A DNA stretch of 64,000 nt from an uncultured Paracoccaceae bacterium (lineage in GTDB: Bacteria; Pseudomonadota; Alphaproteobacteria; Rhodobacterales; Rhodobacteraceae), in the NCBI GenBank assembly GCA_947493745.1, contig CANLSM010000020.1, positions 1 through 64,000 on the forward strand. The letters run 5' to 3'. The notes under the pieces were generated by a model. That model ran no database searches, had not been told where the DNA came from, and was given only the letters and a program-made list of their open reading frames with translations. Made by a program: the position numbers and the translations under genes. This document shows positions 17,152 to 25,149 of this stretch, piece after piece; position 1 is the stretch's first letter, and each line of letters starts with the position of its first letter.

Positions 17152-18591
17152 TCAGAGGAGGGACTGAATGTTCACCCCGAAGGTCACGGCACCGATGCGG
17201 GCACCTGACACTGGCTCGGTGATCGGAAGCGAGACCTGAGCCTGGTAGAAACCGGTTGAGTCGTCAAACTCGACCTCCGAGATATGCATCTCGTTCGCTT
17301 CGTTCAGGAAGGTTTCCTGCCACTTGTCCTCGTCGCCCTGCCAGAGATCGGATGTGACCTCGCTCTGGCCGACATTGAGGCCCTTGTTGTCCATCACGAA
17401 AACCTCGGTGACGATACCGGCGGTCGCGTCCTGATAGGTCTTCAGGATGCCCGAAAGCGGTCGCGACATCATCTCGGCGATCGTGTCGTGCTGGCCGGAG
17501 TCGACCTCTGCTCGCCAGAGCTGGTCCATCTCGTCGATCTTGGCCTGCGTGATTGACGAATGCTCGATGTTCTGCGCGCGAAGCGCGATCACCATCTGCG
17601 GCTCCAGAAGCCAACGCGACAGCTGCTCGCGCGCATAGCGCTCAAGCGGGACGCGGTAGATGTCCGGCTGACCGCTCGTGGCCAGAAGATAAAGCACTTC
17701 GGAGTTGTTCAGCGCCTTGCGAAGCTGCTGTGTCTCGGCCTGCTCATAGAAGGGAACCTCGCCGGTCGTGCCGACATCGTTCAGTTGAGCGCTCAACAGC
17801 GGTTGTACGGTTTTCCATTGAGTTTCAGCGGTTTGCAGCGCAGACTTCACCTGATCAGTCGGCGGTGCCATCAGGCCCGAGTCCGGCGCGCCGGTCTGAA
17901 GGGCGGCCATGGAAGTGTTGAAAAGCGCGATCCGCTCGGCCAGTTCCTCCTTGCTGGAGGTGAATTTGGGATCGTCGGAGCGCAGCAGGCATTCATGCTT
18001 TGCGATCTGCTGCAACAGCATGTCCTGACGCACCGCGATGTTCACCGCCATTGTCGCGCCGAACGGGAAGCTGTCGCGGTTCGAATAGATGCCGCTCAGC
18101 GCTGCGAGCAGAGACTCGGTCTGATCAAGCAGGATCTTGTCTGTTGCCAGAATACGGTCCAGCGCATCATTCTTGTCACCGCCGTTCCGGATCGCGATGA
18201 TGGCGTTGTCAATGGGCTGCCAGTTGTCCTCGACCCGCTTGATGATGCTTAGAATGCGCCCGTTGTTTTCGGGTTCGCGGATGCCGAGAGCGAGGTCCCC
18301 GTCACGCAGACCGCCAAGCATGCGCGTGAAGTTTGCCGTCGCCGCCTGCAGCTTGGCCTGTGCCGCGGGGGAGGAGCCGTGAACAACCTCACAGGACAGC
18401 GCGACGATCTCTTGTGTCGCCAGCCGGATCTTGCCGCCGAGGCTCACTCTCGCCGACCCGCTGTCGGAAAGATTTGCCTTCTGCTCCACGGCCAAAGAAG
18501 GGATTGCTGTCGTACCAAACGCAATGGAGGTACTCAACGCAGCGATCATGCCGAGCTTCCGCCAAAGGGATGGCTTTTGAGGATGTATCAT
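17152..18591 (-). CDS. Secreted protein with PilJ-type (type IV pili MCP N-terminal) domains
   Basis: 479 residues. A signal peptide is clear ('LGMIAALSTSIAFGTTAIPSLA', cleavage about residue 35). Two helical regions (about 45-150 and 165-270) resemble the PilJ/NarX-like sensor domain ('GKIRLATQEIVALSCEV', 'AVNIAVRQDMLLQQIAKHECLL'), each carrying a 'R...S..iak..C' pattern. The C-terminal 150 residues look like a PDC/Cache-type ligand-binding fold ('GIVTEVFVMDNKGLNVGQSEVTSDLWQGDEDKW', in part, ending 'GARIGAVTFGVNIQSLL'). There is no second membrane helix, HAMP or signalling domain, so it is a free periplasmic or tethered sensor-like protein rather than a receptor. It stands alone with its own terminator. 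Function unknown. Confidence 0.72.
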   Translation of the reverse strand: MIHPQKPSLWRKLGMIAALSTSIAFGTTAIPSLAVEQKANLSDSGSARVSLGGKIRLATQEIVALSCEVVHGSSPAAQAKLQAATANFTRMLGGLRDGDLALGIREPENNGRILSIIKRVEDNWQPIDNAIIAIRNGGDKNDALDRILATDKILLDQTESLLAALSGIYSNRDSFPFGATMAVNIAVRQDMLLQQIAKHECLLRSDDPKFTSSKEELAERIALFNTSMAALQTGAPDSGLMAPPTDQVKSALQTAETQWKTVQPLLSAQLNDVGTTGEVPFYEQAETQQLRKALNNSEVLYLLATSGQPDIYRVPLERYAREQLSRWLLEPQMVIALRAQNIEHSSITQAKIDEMDQLWRAEVDSGQHDTIAEMMSRPLSGILKTYQDATAGIVTEVFVMDNKGLNVGQSEVTSDLWQGDEDKWQETFLNEANEMHISEVEFDDSTGFYQAQVSLPITEPVSGARIGAVTFGVNIQSLL

Positions 18592-18981
18592 TGCACACCT
18601 TTCATCTCAGAAATAATGGAAAACTCATCGACACGATACGGGGAACAAACTGCCTAGTGGGCCTCAAAGAAGGCGTAATTTGGGTCCTGAGTTGGCCGAA
18701 ATTGGTTAAGGACCAGTTAAGCCGAAGCCAATCGGCTCGTTACGGCTGGCACCAATCGCGGCACTCGGTGACCGACTTTGCAACAGCAGGTATCAGGCCG
18801 ATTGTGGCCCAGGATAATGGATAAAGTTAGGCGCGCACATCAAAAGCAGCGAGAAAATAAATTGCATATGACACGCCGTTTCGCAACAGGAAGCAGCCCT
18901 GTTGCGAAACTTGGTTGAAATCTGCTGAACAGACACCATCCACCCCACTTGGAAACCTGAAGGCATGGGGCGGGAAGGTGA
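18592..18981. other. Intergenic region between the PilJ-like gene and leuA
   Basis: 390 bp without a credible gene. The left part should hold the promoter of the minus-strand PilJ-like gene, though I cannot single out convincing -35/-10 boxes. The right part, downstream of leuA, holds one very strong hairpin (listed separately). The rest is unremarkable and more AT-rich than its surroundings. Confidence 0.6.
18878..18910 (-). terminator. Strong 13-bp hairpin downstream of leuA
   Basis: GTTTCGCAACAGG and CCTGTTGCGAAAC are perfect reverse complements separated by 7 nt. The hairpin starts 72 bp beyond the leuA stop. It lacks a clear T-tract on either strand, so it could be an atypical terminator or an RNA 3'-end stabiliser. 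Confidence 0.5.
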
Positions 18982-20535
18982 CTATCCGACCAGTTCCTGA
19001 GGTGCGGTTTTCTCGCGGCGCACCAGAAGCTTGTTGAGCGCGTTTACGTAGGCCTTGGCCGAGGCGACCACCGTGTCGGTATCGGCGGACTGCCCCATGG
19101 CGATCTTGCCGTTTTCCTCCATACGCACGCTGACCGTTGCCTGCGCGTCGGTCCCTTCCGTGACCGCGTGAACCTGGTAGAGCGCGAGCTTCGCCTCATG
19201 CGGGAAGAGCGACTGCACCGCGTTGAAGGTCGCATCCACCGGACCATCGCCGGTTTCCTGCACGCTCATGTCCTGACCGTCGATGCTGAGTGTCAGATCG
19301 GCGGTTTGCGGACCTTCCGTCCCGCAGACCACCCGGAGCGATTTGACGCGGATCCGGTCATGCACGGCACTGGTCGAACTGTCCTGCATCAGCGCGATCA
19401 GATCCTCGTCAAAAACCTCCTTCTTGCGATCGGCGAGGTCCTTGAAACGGACAAAGACGTCCTTGAGCTGGTTATCCCCCAACTCGAACCCCAGATCGTT
19501 CAGCTTGGCCCTGAGGGCTGCGCGACCGGAATGTTTGCCCATCACCAGCGAGGTCTCGCTCAGTCCCACATCCTCGGGGCGCATGATCTCGAACGTACCC
19601 GCATGTTTCAGCATGCCGTCCTGATGAATGCCGCTTTCATGGGCAAAGGCGTTTTTGCCGACAATCGCCTTGTTGAACTGCACCGGAAAGCCCGAGACGG
19701 TCGCGACCATGCGGCTCGCCTGCATCAGACGGGTTGCGTCAATACCCGTGTGGTAGGGCATGATGTCGTTGCGCACGCGCATCGCCATCACGACCTCCTC
19801 CAGTGCGGTGTTGCCCGCCCGCTCTCCCAGCCCGTTGATCGTGCATTCGATCTGACGCGCACCCGCTTCGACGGCAGCCAGAGAGTTGGCGGTCGCCATG
19901 CCCAGATCGTTGTGGCAATGGGTGGCGATGGTCACCTCGTCCATACCCGGCACGCGTTCAAGCAGCATCTTGATGATGTCGGCGCTTTCGCGCGGCGCCG
20001 TGTAGCCGACCGTATCGGGGATGTTGATCGTGGTCGCCCCGGCCTTGATCGCGATCTCGCAGACCCGGGCGAGGTAGTCCTCTTCCGTCCGGGTCGCATC
20101 CATGGCCGACCACTGCACATTGTCGCAGAGGTTGCGCGCATGGGCTACGGTCTTCTCGATCTGCTCGGCCATTTCTTCCATGTCCATGCGGACCTGGTAC
20201 TCACGATGAAGCGGCGAGGTGCCGATGAAGGTGTGAATACGCGGGCGGGCCGCGTGTTTGACGGCCTCCCAGCAGCGGTCGATATCCATGAAGTTCGCCC
20301 GTGAGAGCCCGCAAATCACGGCATTTTTCGCCTGCGCTGCAATCTTGGAAACCGCCTCGAAATCGCCTTCCGATGCGATGGGGAAACCCGCTTCGATGAT
20401 ATCAACGCCCATCTGGTCGAGCAGCTCTGCAATCTCCAGCTTTTCCTCAAGCGTCATGGTTGCGCCGGGAGACTGCTCGCCATCGCGCAAAGTTGTGTCG
20501 AAGATCAGGACCTGATCCTGTTTGGAATTTGTCAT
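18982..20535 (-). CDS. leuA: 2-isopropylmalate synthase
   Basis: 517 residues, long-form LeuA. The N-terminal TIM-barrel begins '[19 protein letters not shown]', with '[19 protein letters not shown]', '[19 protein letters not shown]' (metal-binding HxH) and '[15 protein letters not shown]'. The C-terminal part from about residue 390 is the LeuA allosteric domain that mediates leucine feedback inhibition. The enzyme condenses acetyl-CoA with 2-oxoisovalerate, the first committed step of leucine synthesis. The Shine-Dalgarno AAGGA is 7-11 bp upstream of the ATG. A leucine-rich leader peptide precedes it, indicating attenuation-type control by leucyl-tRNA supply. Confidence 0.98.
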   Translation of the reverse strand: MTNSKQDQVLIFDTTLRDGEQSPGATMTLEEKLEIAELLDQMGVDIIEAGFPIASEGDFEAVSKIAAQAKNAVICGLSRANFMDIDRCWEAVKHAARPRIHTFIGTSPLHREYQVRMDMEEMAEQIEKTVAHARNLCDNVQWSAMDATRTEEDYLARVCEIAIKAGATTINIPDTVGYTAPRESADIIKMLLERVPGMDEVTIATHCHNDLGMATANSLAAVEAGARQIECTINGLGERAGNTALEEVVMAMRVRNDIMPYHTGIDATRLMQASRMVATVSGFPVQFNKAIVGKNAFAHESGIHQDGMLKHAGTFEIMRPEDVGLSETSLVMGKHSGRAALRAKLNDLGFELGDNQLKDVFVRFKDLADRKKEVFDEDLIALMQDSSTSAVHDRIRVKSLRVVCGTEGPQTADLTLSIDGQDMSVQETGDGPVDATFNAVQSLFPHEAKLALYQVHAVTEGTDAQATVSVRMEENGKIAMGQSADTDTVVASAKAYVNALNKLLVRREKTAPQELVG

Positions 20536-20583
20536 GGTTTTGTCCTTTAGCCTTGTCCGGTGATCGGTGCGAACGTGTCTCCC

Positions 20584-20616
20584 CTGAGCGCGCGCACCTT
20601 ATCCCGGCACGCTCAG
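20584..20616 (-). promoter_or_regulatory. leuA leader hairpin overlapping the leader-peptide stop codon
   Basis: On the minus strand CTGAGCGTGC pairs with GCGCGCTCAG (10 bp, one G-U) around a 13-nt loop. The 5' arm includes the leader peptide's TGA, so a translating ribosome would disrupt it. A second, weaker pairing (GGTGCG at 20593-20598 with CGCACC at 20566-20571) could compete. No U-tract follows, so the mechanism (termination, or control of leuA translation) is open. Confidence 0.6.
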
Positions 20617-20663
20617 AGGCGGCTAAGAAGTAGAAGCAGAGAAATGCTGGCTGCTTGTTTCAT
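20613..20663 (-). CDS. leuL: leu operon leader peptide
   Basis: A 16-codon reading frame, MKQAASISLLLLLSRL, ends 77 nt before the leuA start. Six of sixteen codons are for leucine, five of them consecutive (CTG CTT CTA CTT CTT). This is the classical form of an attenuator peptide: ribosomes stall at the leucine run when charged leucyl-tRNA is scarce. The stop codon lies in the arm of the following hairpin. A promoter-like -10 box ends 8 nt before the ATG, so the peptide may be translated from a leaderless transcript; no Shine-Dalgarno sequence would then fit in the mRNA. The reading frame and codon run are seen directly; the regulatory role is inferred from well-known leu/ilv attenuators. Confidence 0.82.
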   Translation of the reverse strand: MKQAASISLLLLLSRL

Positions 20664-20981
20664 GCGGCAAGGTTATACGGGATCGGAGGGCGACGTAAAG
20701 AGGGGAGATATCGATCCCCGACGGCTTCGCCTTGATCCGTTTACGTCGAGATGTTTGGAAGAGGTCCGCCCGGTCGGCCCGGCTTGCGATCGCCGAATGT
20801 CTGTATCGGCCCTGCGCAGTCGGGCAATGGTCGCTCTTGCCGCTCTTGATTGGGGTATCGATCAGGTCGACAGAACGCGTTCTGATGTTCGGTGGCTTGT
20901 GTGCAGCAACTCAAGCGACCGGGTTCATTCCCCGGTCACTTGAGCGTCTTGCATGACATGATTTGGCGGATGTCGATCCGC
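20664..20981. other. Intergenic region upstream of the leu leader
   Basis: 318 bp between the leader peptide and the TRAP gene. Apart from the leader promoter candidate at its left edge I see no credible gene, repeat or strong hairpin. Confidence 0.5.
20672..20699 (-). promoter_or_regulatory. Candidate sigma-70 promoter of the leuL-leuA unit
   Basis: Minus strand: -35-like TTTACG (20694-20699), 16-nt spacer, -10-like TATAAC (20672-20677). Eight nucleotides separate the -10 box from the leader ATG, so transcription should begin at or within a base or two of that ATG. Confidence 0.55.
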
Positions 20982-22043
20982 TCAGTCGAAGATAACAGTG
21001 TCTTCGAAAACTTCTTCACCCCAAACCGGGCGCTGGCCGGTCTGGATTTCATTCAGCGTCGTGCTGGCATATTCGGCCAGAACTTCCCCCGGCAAGCCGT
21101 TGGACTGCATGTCGGTGATCCACTGAAGTCGAACGGGTTCCGCAACCCGCTGGCGGAATGCGGCAATCTCGCTTTCCGGGATTGCAACCTTCTGCACGTT
21201 GAAAAGCTGGAGAACCTCGTCCCATTTGTAGATGAGGTCATTGTAGTATTCCAGATAGTGCTGAAGAGCCGGATCAACGGATGTGTCGAGGATCTCCCGA
21301 TGCTCTGACGGCAGTGCGTTATAGGCGTCGATGTTCATGACCACCGGGCAGTTCACGCTGCCGGGGTTGAGGTTTGATGTCCACCACTCTGCCAGATCAA
21401 TGGTCTTGAAGGAGAAATGGGCATGCTGAGCGAAGGCGACCGCGTCGATCTCGCCCGACTCCATGGCCTCGCGTGTCTCTGTCGCTGTCAGTGAGACAGC
21501 GTTTCCGCCGAGTGAATTGAATGCCTTGCCGATCCCGCCGGTCGCCCGGACGCTGACATCATCGAACCAGTCGAGCGTTGATGGCGGAACACCCGTGCCG
21601 ACCAGATTGTATTGCGGAAGGGGGGTCGGCATCAAAAGCCGCGCATTCCACTGCTCAAGCTCCTGGGCCACCGCCGGGTGCTGGTAGATAAGCTGACTGA
21701 GCGTCAACTCTTCCTCCAGCGTCTGGACGCCGAGGAACGGCAGCTCCAACACGGTAATGCTGCGATTCTTTTCGGGATGATATCCTGCGCAGAACTGCGC
21801 CATTTCAAATGACCCCTGAGCGATTCCGTCGAGATTCTCCCGGTTTGGCGAGAGGTCGCCGTAGAAGATGTTGATACGGAATTCTCCGTTGGAGCGCGTC
21901 TCAACCAACTGTGCGAGCTTCTCGACATGCTCGGTAAATGCCCGGCGCTGACCCCAGAGGGACACATTCCACTCTGTCGCAAACGCACCGCTAGAGCTGG
22001 CTCCAATCATAATAAGTATTTTAAACAAGAGCTTCGGAGTCAT
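20982..22043 (-). CDS. TRAP transporter substrate-binding protein (DctP family)
   Basis: 353 residues. A signal peptide ('LLFKILIMIGASSSGAFA') is followed by a DctP/TakP-like periplasmic fold: 'EHVEKLAQLVETRSNGEFRINIFYG', 'LDGIAQGSFEMAQFC', 'ATGGIGKAFNSLGGNAVSLTATETREAMESGEIDAV' (in part; the usual R-x-x-G...P/T region that binds the substrate carboxylate). Such proteins deliver organic acids to DctQM permeases. No dctQ or dctM gene is adjacent, so it is an orphan receptor that must share a permease or have another use. The ligand cannot be predicted. Confidence 0.87.
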   Translation of the reverse strand: MTPKLLFKILIMIGASSSGAFATEWNVSLWGQRRAFTEHVEKLAQLVETRSNGEFRINIFYGDLSPNRENLDGIAQGSFEMAQFCAGYHPEKNRSITVLELPFLGVQTLEEELTLSQLIYQHPAVAQELEQWNARLLMPTPLPQYNLVGTGVPPSTLDWFDDVSVRATGGIGKAFNSLGGNAVSLTATETREAMESGEIDAVAFAQHAHFSFKTIDLAEWWTSNLNPGSVNCPVVMNIDAYNALPSEHREILDTSVDPALQHYLEYYNDLIYKWDEVLQLFNVQKVAIPESEIAAFRQRVAEPVRLQWITDMQSNGLPGEVLAEYASTTLNEIQTGQRPVWGEEVFEDTVIFD

Positions 22044-22177
22044 CCTTGAGCCTCAATTCTGGATTTTCATTGTCACACAGCCCCACAGAAGCTCCTAGAG
22101 AAAACACTTCGATGCGTCAATGGTGCCCTGCTCACGAGATCGAGGATGTTCCAAAATCCGCACATTGTCGATGATTG

Positions 22178-23080
22178 CTATTCTGTCGGCAGTGCGGGAA
22201 GCGATTTCAGATAGGCCGCGATCGCCAGCCGATCCTGGGGGGAAATCTTCGACAGGTTGTCCACAACGGATGTCATCGATCCGCCCACACTGTCGAAATC
22301 CGGAGTGAAGCCTGTCTCGAGATAATAGGCGATGTCCTCGGTGCTCCAGTCATCGAGATCGCCGCCCGGTGTGATGTTGGGGATCTTCCCCGGACCGTCC
22401 GGGTTTGGTCCGCCCGCCATCCAGCGATCCATCTGCAGGCCTCCCAGCCCGTTGCGCGGCGTATGGCATTCAGAGCAGTGTCCCGCGCCCTCCACCAGAT
22501 ACCGTCCCCGCTCGATCTGCGGATCGTCGGACGGTTGTGTCACCGGACCCGGCCGGAAGAAGAGCAGGTTCCACCCGCCGACCGCCCGACGGATATTGAA
22601 CGGGAACCCCACATCATGAGCGGGCGGAATATTGTCCGAGGCGGGAAGGGTGTCCATGAAGGCGGCGAGGTCCATGATGTCCTCCAGCGACATTCGTGTG
22701 TAGGACGCGTAAGGAAAGGCCGGGTAATAATGGGTACCGTCGGGGCTTGTCCCGAATTTCATGGCATTGACGAACTCAATCATACCCCAGTTGCCGATAC
22801 CGGCCTCGGGATGAGGAGAGATGTTGGGCACGACAAAGGTGCCGAACTCGGATTTAATCTCCAGCCCGCCGGCGAGGATAAGTTTGTCGGACCCTTCCGC
22901 ACCGGGTGCCGCGTGGCACGAAACACAGCCGCCGGTGTGAAACACCATCTCACCATTGACCGGATCGGGCTCATGCGCGGGCAGGGCAGTCTGAAGCGTC
23001 TGTACTCTTGTCAGAAAGAGCCCCAGCAGAACGCCGACAATGCCAGCGATCACCAGAGCTCTGATCAGTTTGCGCAGCAA
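22178..23080 (-). CDS. Diheme c-type cytochrome
   Basis: 300 residues. An N-terminal membrane anchor or signal ('LIRALVIAGIVGVLLGLFL') is followed by two cytochrome c domains. Heme-binding motifs are CVSCH (Cys52, Cys55, His56) and CSECH near residue 205; distal methionines are probably in 'YTRMSLEDI' and 'VGGSMTSVV'. The layout resembles the cytochrome subunits of periplasmic alcohol/aldehyde dehydrogenases, but no dehydrogenase is adjacent. It starts 3 bp after the cytochrome c' stop codon, so the two are one operon and may form an electron-transfer pair. Confidence 0.88.
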   Translation of the reverse strand: MLRKLIRALVIAGIVGVLLGLFLTRVQTLQTALPAHEPDPVNGEMVFHTGGCVSCHAAPGAEGSDKLILAGGLEIKSEFGTFVVPNISPHPEAGIGNWGMIEFVNAMKFGTSPDGTHYYPAFPYASYTRMSLEDIMDLAAFMDTLPASDNIPPAHDVGFPFNIRRAVGGWNLLFFRPGPVTQPSDDPQIERGRYLVEGAGHCSECHTPRNGLGGLQMDRWMAGGPNPDGPGKIPNITPGGDLDDWSTEDIAYYLETGFTPDFDSVGGSMTSVVDNLSKISPQDRLAIAAYLKSLPALPTE

Positions 23081-23083
23081 GAT

Positions 23084-23530
23084 CTATTTCTTGACGCGGT
23101 AAGCTTCGTGGCAGGATTTGCAGTTGGCCGCGACCATACCAAAGCTCGCCTGAACGGCGGCCTTGTCCTGCGGCGCTGCAGCTACCGCGGTTGCCAGATC
23201 GGCCTGAAACTTGGCAATCGCCGTATTGAAACCGGCACGATCAGAGAAAACCTTGGGACCGGCTTCACTCTCCGCGCTTTCGGATCCGTCGGGGAACATA
23301 TCCTCCAGACCGACAACTGCGGCCTGCATTGCAGCGAGCGAGGCATTCGCCTTTGCGGCATCAAATGTCGTCGCCCCTTTCAGCATGTCACCGATTGCCT
23401 TGGTATTGGCGCCAACGGCTTTCATGGCTTTCTGGCGAGGCTCCCAGGGCAGGTGACCGCCCGCATTCGCGAGAGTTGTCCCCAGTACAATAGCAGTTGC
23501 AGCAAGAATTAGCTTTGAGTGTAACTTCAT
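23084..23530 (-). CDS. Cytochrome c' (class II c-type cytochrome)
   Basis: 148 residues from the ATG preceded by GGAG; an upstream in-frame extension lacks sense and is not used. The signal peptide is 'KLILAATAIVLGTTLANA'. The mature part is a four-helix-bundle cytochrome with the heme motif at the C-terminus (CKSCH, Cys137, Cys140, His141, then 'EAYRVKK'), the defining feature of class II. Cytochromes c' bind NO and CO and protect against nitrosative stress. It is the first gene of an operon with the diheme cytochrome and is divergent from a TetR gene. Confidence 0.93.
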   Translation of the reverse strand: MKLHSKLILAATAIVLGTTLANAGGHLPWEPRQKAMKAVGANTKAIGDMLKGATTFDAAKANASLAAMQAAVVGLEDMFPDGSESAESEAGPKVFSDRAGFNTAIAKFQADLATAVAAAPQDKAAVQASFGMVAANCKSCHEAYRVKK

Positions 23531-23545
23531 GGCTTTGTTCTCCAA

Positions 23546-23565
23546 ACCAGTCTCAACAGACTGGT
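23546..23565. promoter_or_regulatory. Inverted repeat upstream of cytochrome c' gene
   Basis: ACCAGTCT and AGACTGGT flank a CAAC spacer, 15 bp upstream of the cytochrome c' start. A second, smaller repeat (TCAACA-AAC-TGTTGA) lies at 23598-23612. Either could be an operator or, for the first, a 5'-UTR hairpin. Confidence 0.45.
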
Positions 23566-23643
23566 CGAACTGTACAGAGTGCCCGCGACCGGTCAAGTCA
23601 ACAAACTGTTGAACCCGGTGGCCGTCTTTGTTTGAACTACCAT

Positions 23644-23659
23644 TTGAACGATCGTTCAA
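23644..23659. promoter_or_regulatory. Candidate TetR operator (perfect 16-bp palindrome)
   Basis: TTGAACGATCGTTCAA is a perfect palindrome in the divergent region, 29 bp upstream of the tetR start. Palindromes containing GAACGNNCGTTC are typical of TetR/AcrR operators next to their own gene. It could control tetR, the cytochrome operon, or both. Confidence 0.72.
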
Positions 23660-23688
23660 TTACGGTTTTTGGGGACTGAGGGGACGTC

Positions 23689-24285
23689 ATGGCGCGAAAG
23701 ACCGGATCGGACGGACAGAAAACAGCCCGCGATATCCGTAGTGCGGCTCTCAGGCTTTTTGCCGAGAAAGGTTATGCCGCCGTTTCAATGCGCGAGATTG
23801 CCCGCGACGTCGGAGTGCAGGCTGGCGCGCTTTACCTTTATACGCCGGACAAACAAAGTCTTCTGGCCGATCTGATGATCTCGCATCTTCAGGACCTCAT
23901 GGCCGCATGGAAGACCGAACTGGCCCGTGTCGAGGCCGATCCCGTCGCCCGGCTCGACTGTTTCGTGCGGTTTCACATCCGCTATCACCTGCAGCGGATC
24001 GACGAGGTGTTCATCGCCTATATGGAGCTTCGCAACCTGGTGCCCGAGAACTTCACCAGGGTGGAGACGCTACGCCGATCCTACGAGCGGGAACTTGAGA
24101 ACATCCTCGCCGCCGGGCAGTCTCTGGGGCAGTTCAAATCGACCGATACCCGCATCACGCCACTTGCCATTATCGCGATGCTCAACGGTGTGATGACGTG
24201 GTTTCGCGATGGCGGACGCCTGTCCCGAAGCGATATCGAAACCCTCTATCTTGGCCATGTGCGCCGGCTTGTCGGTCTCGCATGA
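23689..24285 (+). CDS. TetR/AcrR-family transcriptional regulator
   Basis: 198 residues. The N-terminal DNA-binding domain (about 12-60) reads 'IRSAALRLFAEKGYAAVSMREIARDVGVQAGALYLYTPDKQSLL' (described in part), with recognition helix around 'VQAGALYLYT'. The remainder is a helical ligand/dimerisation domain of the TetR_C type ('YMELRNLVPENFTRVETLRR'). The ligand is unknown. It faces the cytochrome c' operon across a region holding a perfect palindrome, and its stop codon overlaps the start of the downstream GST gene (ATGA), so GST expression would follow tetR. Confidence 0.92.
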   Translation: MARKTGSDGQKTARDIRSAALRLFAEKGYAAVSMREIARDVGVQAGALYLYTPDKQSLLADLMISHLQDLMAAWKTELARVEADPVARLDCFVRFHIRYHLQRIDEVFIAYMELRNLVPENFTRVETLRRSYERELENILAAGQSLGQFKSTDTRITPLAIIAMLNGVMTWFRDGGRLSRSDIETLYLGHVRRLVGLA

Positions 24286-24944
24286 CCGGGATGGTGTTGC
24301 ATCACGTGCCGCAAAGCCGCTCTCACCGGACACTCTGACTGCTGCACGAGATCGGTGCCGACTTTCGCGTCGTGACCCATGATTTCAGCAGATTGCGAAC
24401 CGCGGAGTATCTCGCAATTCATCCGCTCGGGCGTGTGCCGTCGCTGCACTACTGCGACCGGGTCCTTTTTGAAACCGGTGCCATCTGCGAGATCCTATGC
24501 GAGAAGCTTGCGCCAGATCTGTGGCGTGCGCCCGGTGACCCGGAGCGATGCGACTGGCTTCAATGGCTGCATTTCTCCGAGACGGTTGCCGTCCATGTCG
24601 CGGCCCTCACGCAACAGCATATCGTCCTGCGCGACGACGCCGACCGGTCCCCGCTTCTGATGCGGCTTGAAGCCCGGCGGCTGGAGAAAACGCTGGAAGT
24701 TCTGAACACGGCGCTGGACGGGAGACGCTCGATTCTCAACAGGTTCTCAGGTGCTGATACAAGTCTTGGATATGCGATCTGGGTTGCCGGGTTTTTCACT
24801 GATCTGGAAGCCTTCGAACACGTGAAAGGCTATCTGGATGCGATGCAGACCCGGCCCGCCTTTCAGGCCGCGCTGCCCGGTGAGGGAGATCCGCTGATCT
24901 ATCGGCGGTCATTCTACGCGCCACCGCCCAAGCCCGCCGCCTAG
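24282..24944 (+). pseudogene. Glutathione S-transferase, interrupted by an in-frame TGA
   Basis: Read from the ATG that overlaps the tetR stop, the frame gives a GST N-terminus (MTGMVLHHVPQSRSHRTL), then TGA at 24336-24338, and continues 'LLHEIGADFRVVTHDFSRLRTAEYLAIHP' (in part), 'GRVPSLHYCDRVLFETGAICE' (the VPxL and E-S/T-type glutathione motifs) and a helical C-terminal domain ('LGYAIWVAGFFTDLEAFEHV'). In relatives the position of the TGA is tryptophan (RxLWLLHE), so TGG to TGA is one base. The remaining frame is intact through 24944. Either a recent pseudogene, a sequencing error, or translation restarts at the ATG at 24372 and yields a protein lacking the glutathione thioredoxin-fold start. 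Confidence 0.8.
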
Positions 24945-24977
24945 CTTCTTTTTGGCCCAAATATCCCCGCCGGAGGC
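24945..24977 (-). repeat. Dispersed intergenic repeat, copy 1
   Basis: Starts directly after the GST stop codon. On the minus strand it reads GCCTCCGGCGGGGATATTTG followed by GGCCAAAAAGAAG. It matches the copy at 60765-60795 over most of its length and the core of the copy at 41869-41890. Confidence 0.7.
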
Positions 24978-25149
24978 ATCATGGCGACCGCCATGATCCA
25001 GCCTGGACATCATCCTCGGCAAGACCCTGCCGATTTGGCCGCGGGCCCCACATGGTTCACAATCCCCCTTGCTGTGTGTTAATCTTTTTGTAAGCTTGCT
25101 GAGTGCGGCCTGTCACAAACCTGCAACGTCCCGGGGGTAGAAAGCGGGT

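Noticed and set aside
24336-24338. TGA in the GST gene as a selenocysteine codon
   Set aside because: The aligned residue in relatives is tryptophan, not cysteine, and no SECIS-like hairpin follows immediately.
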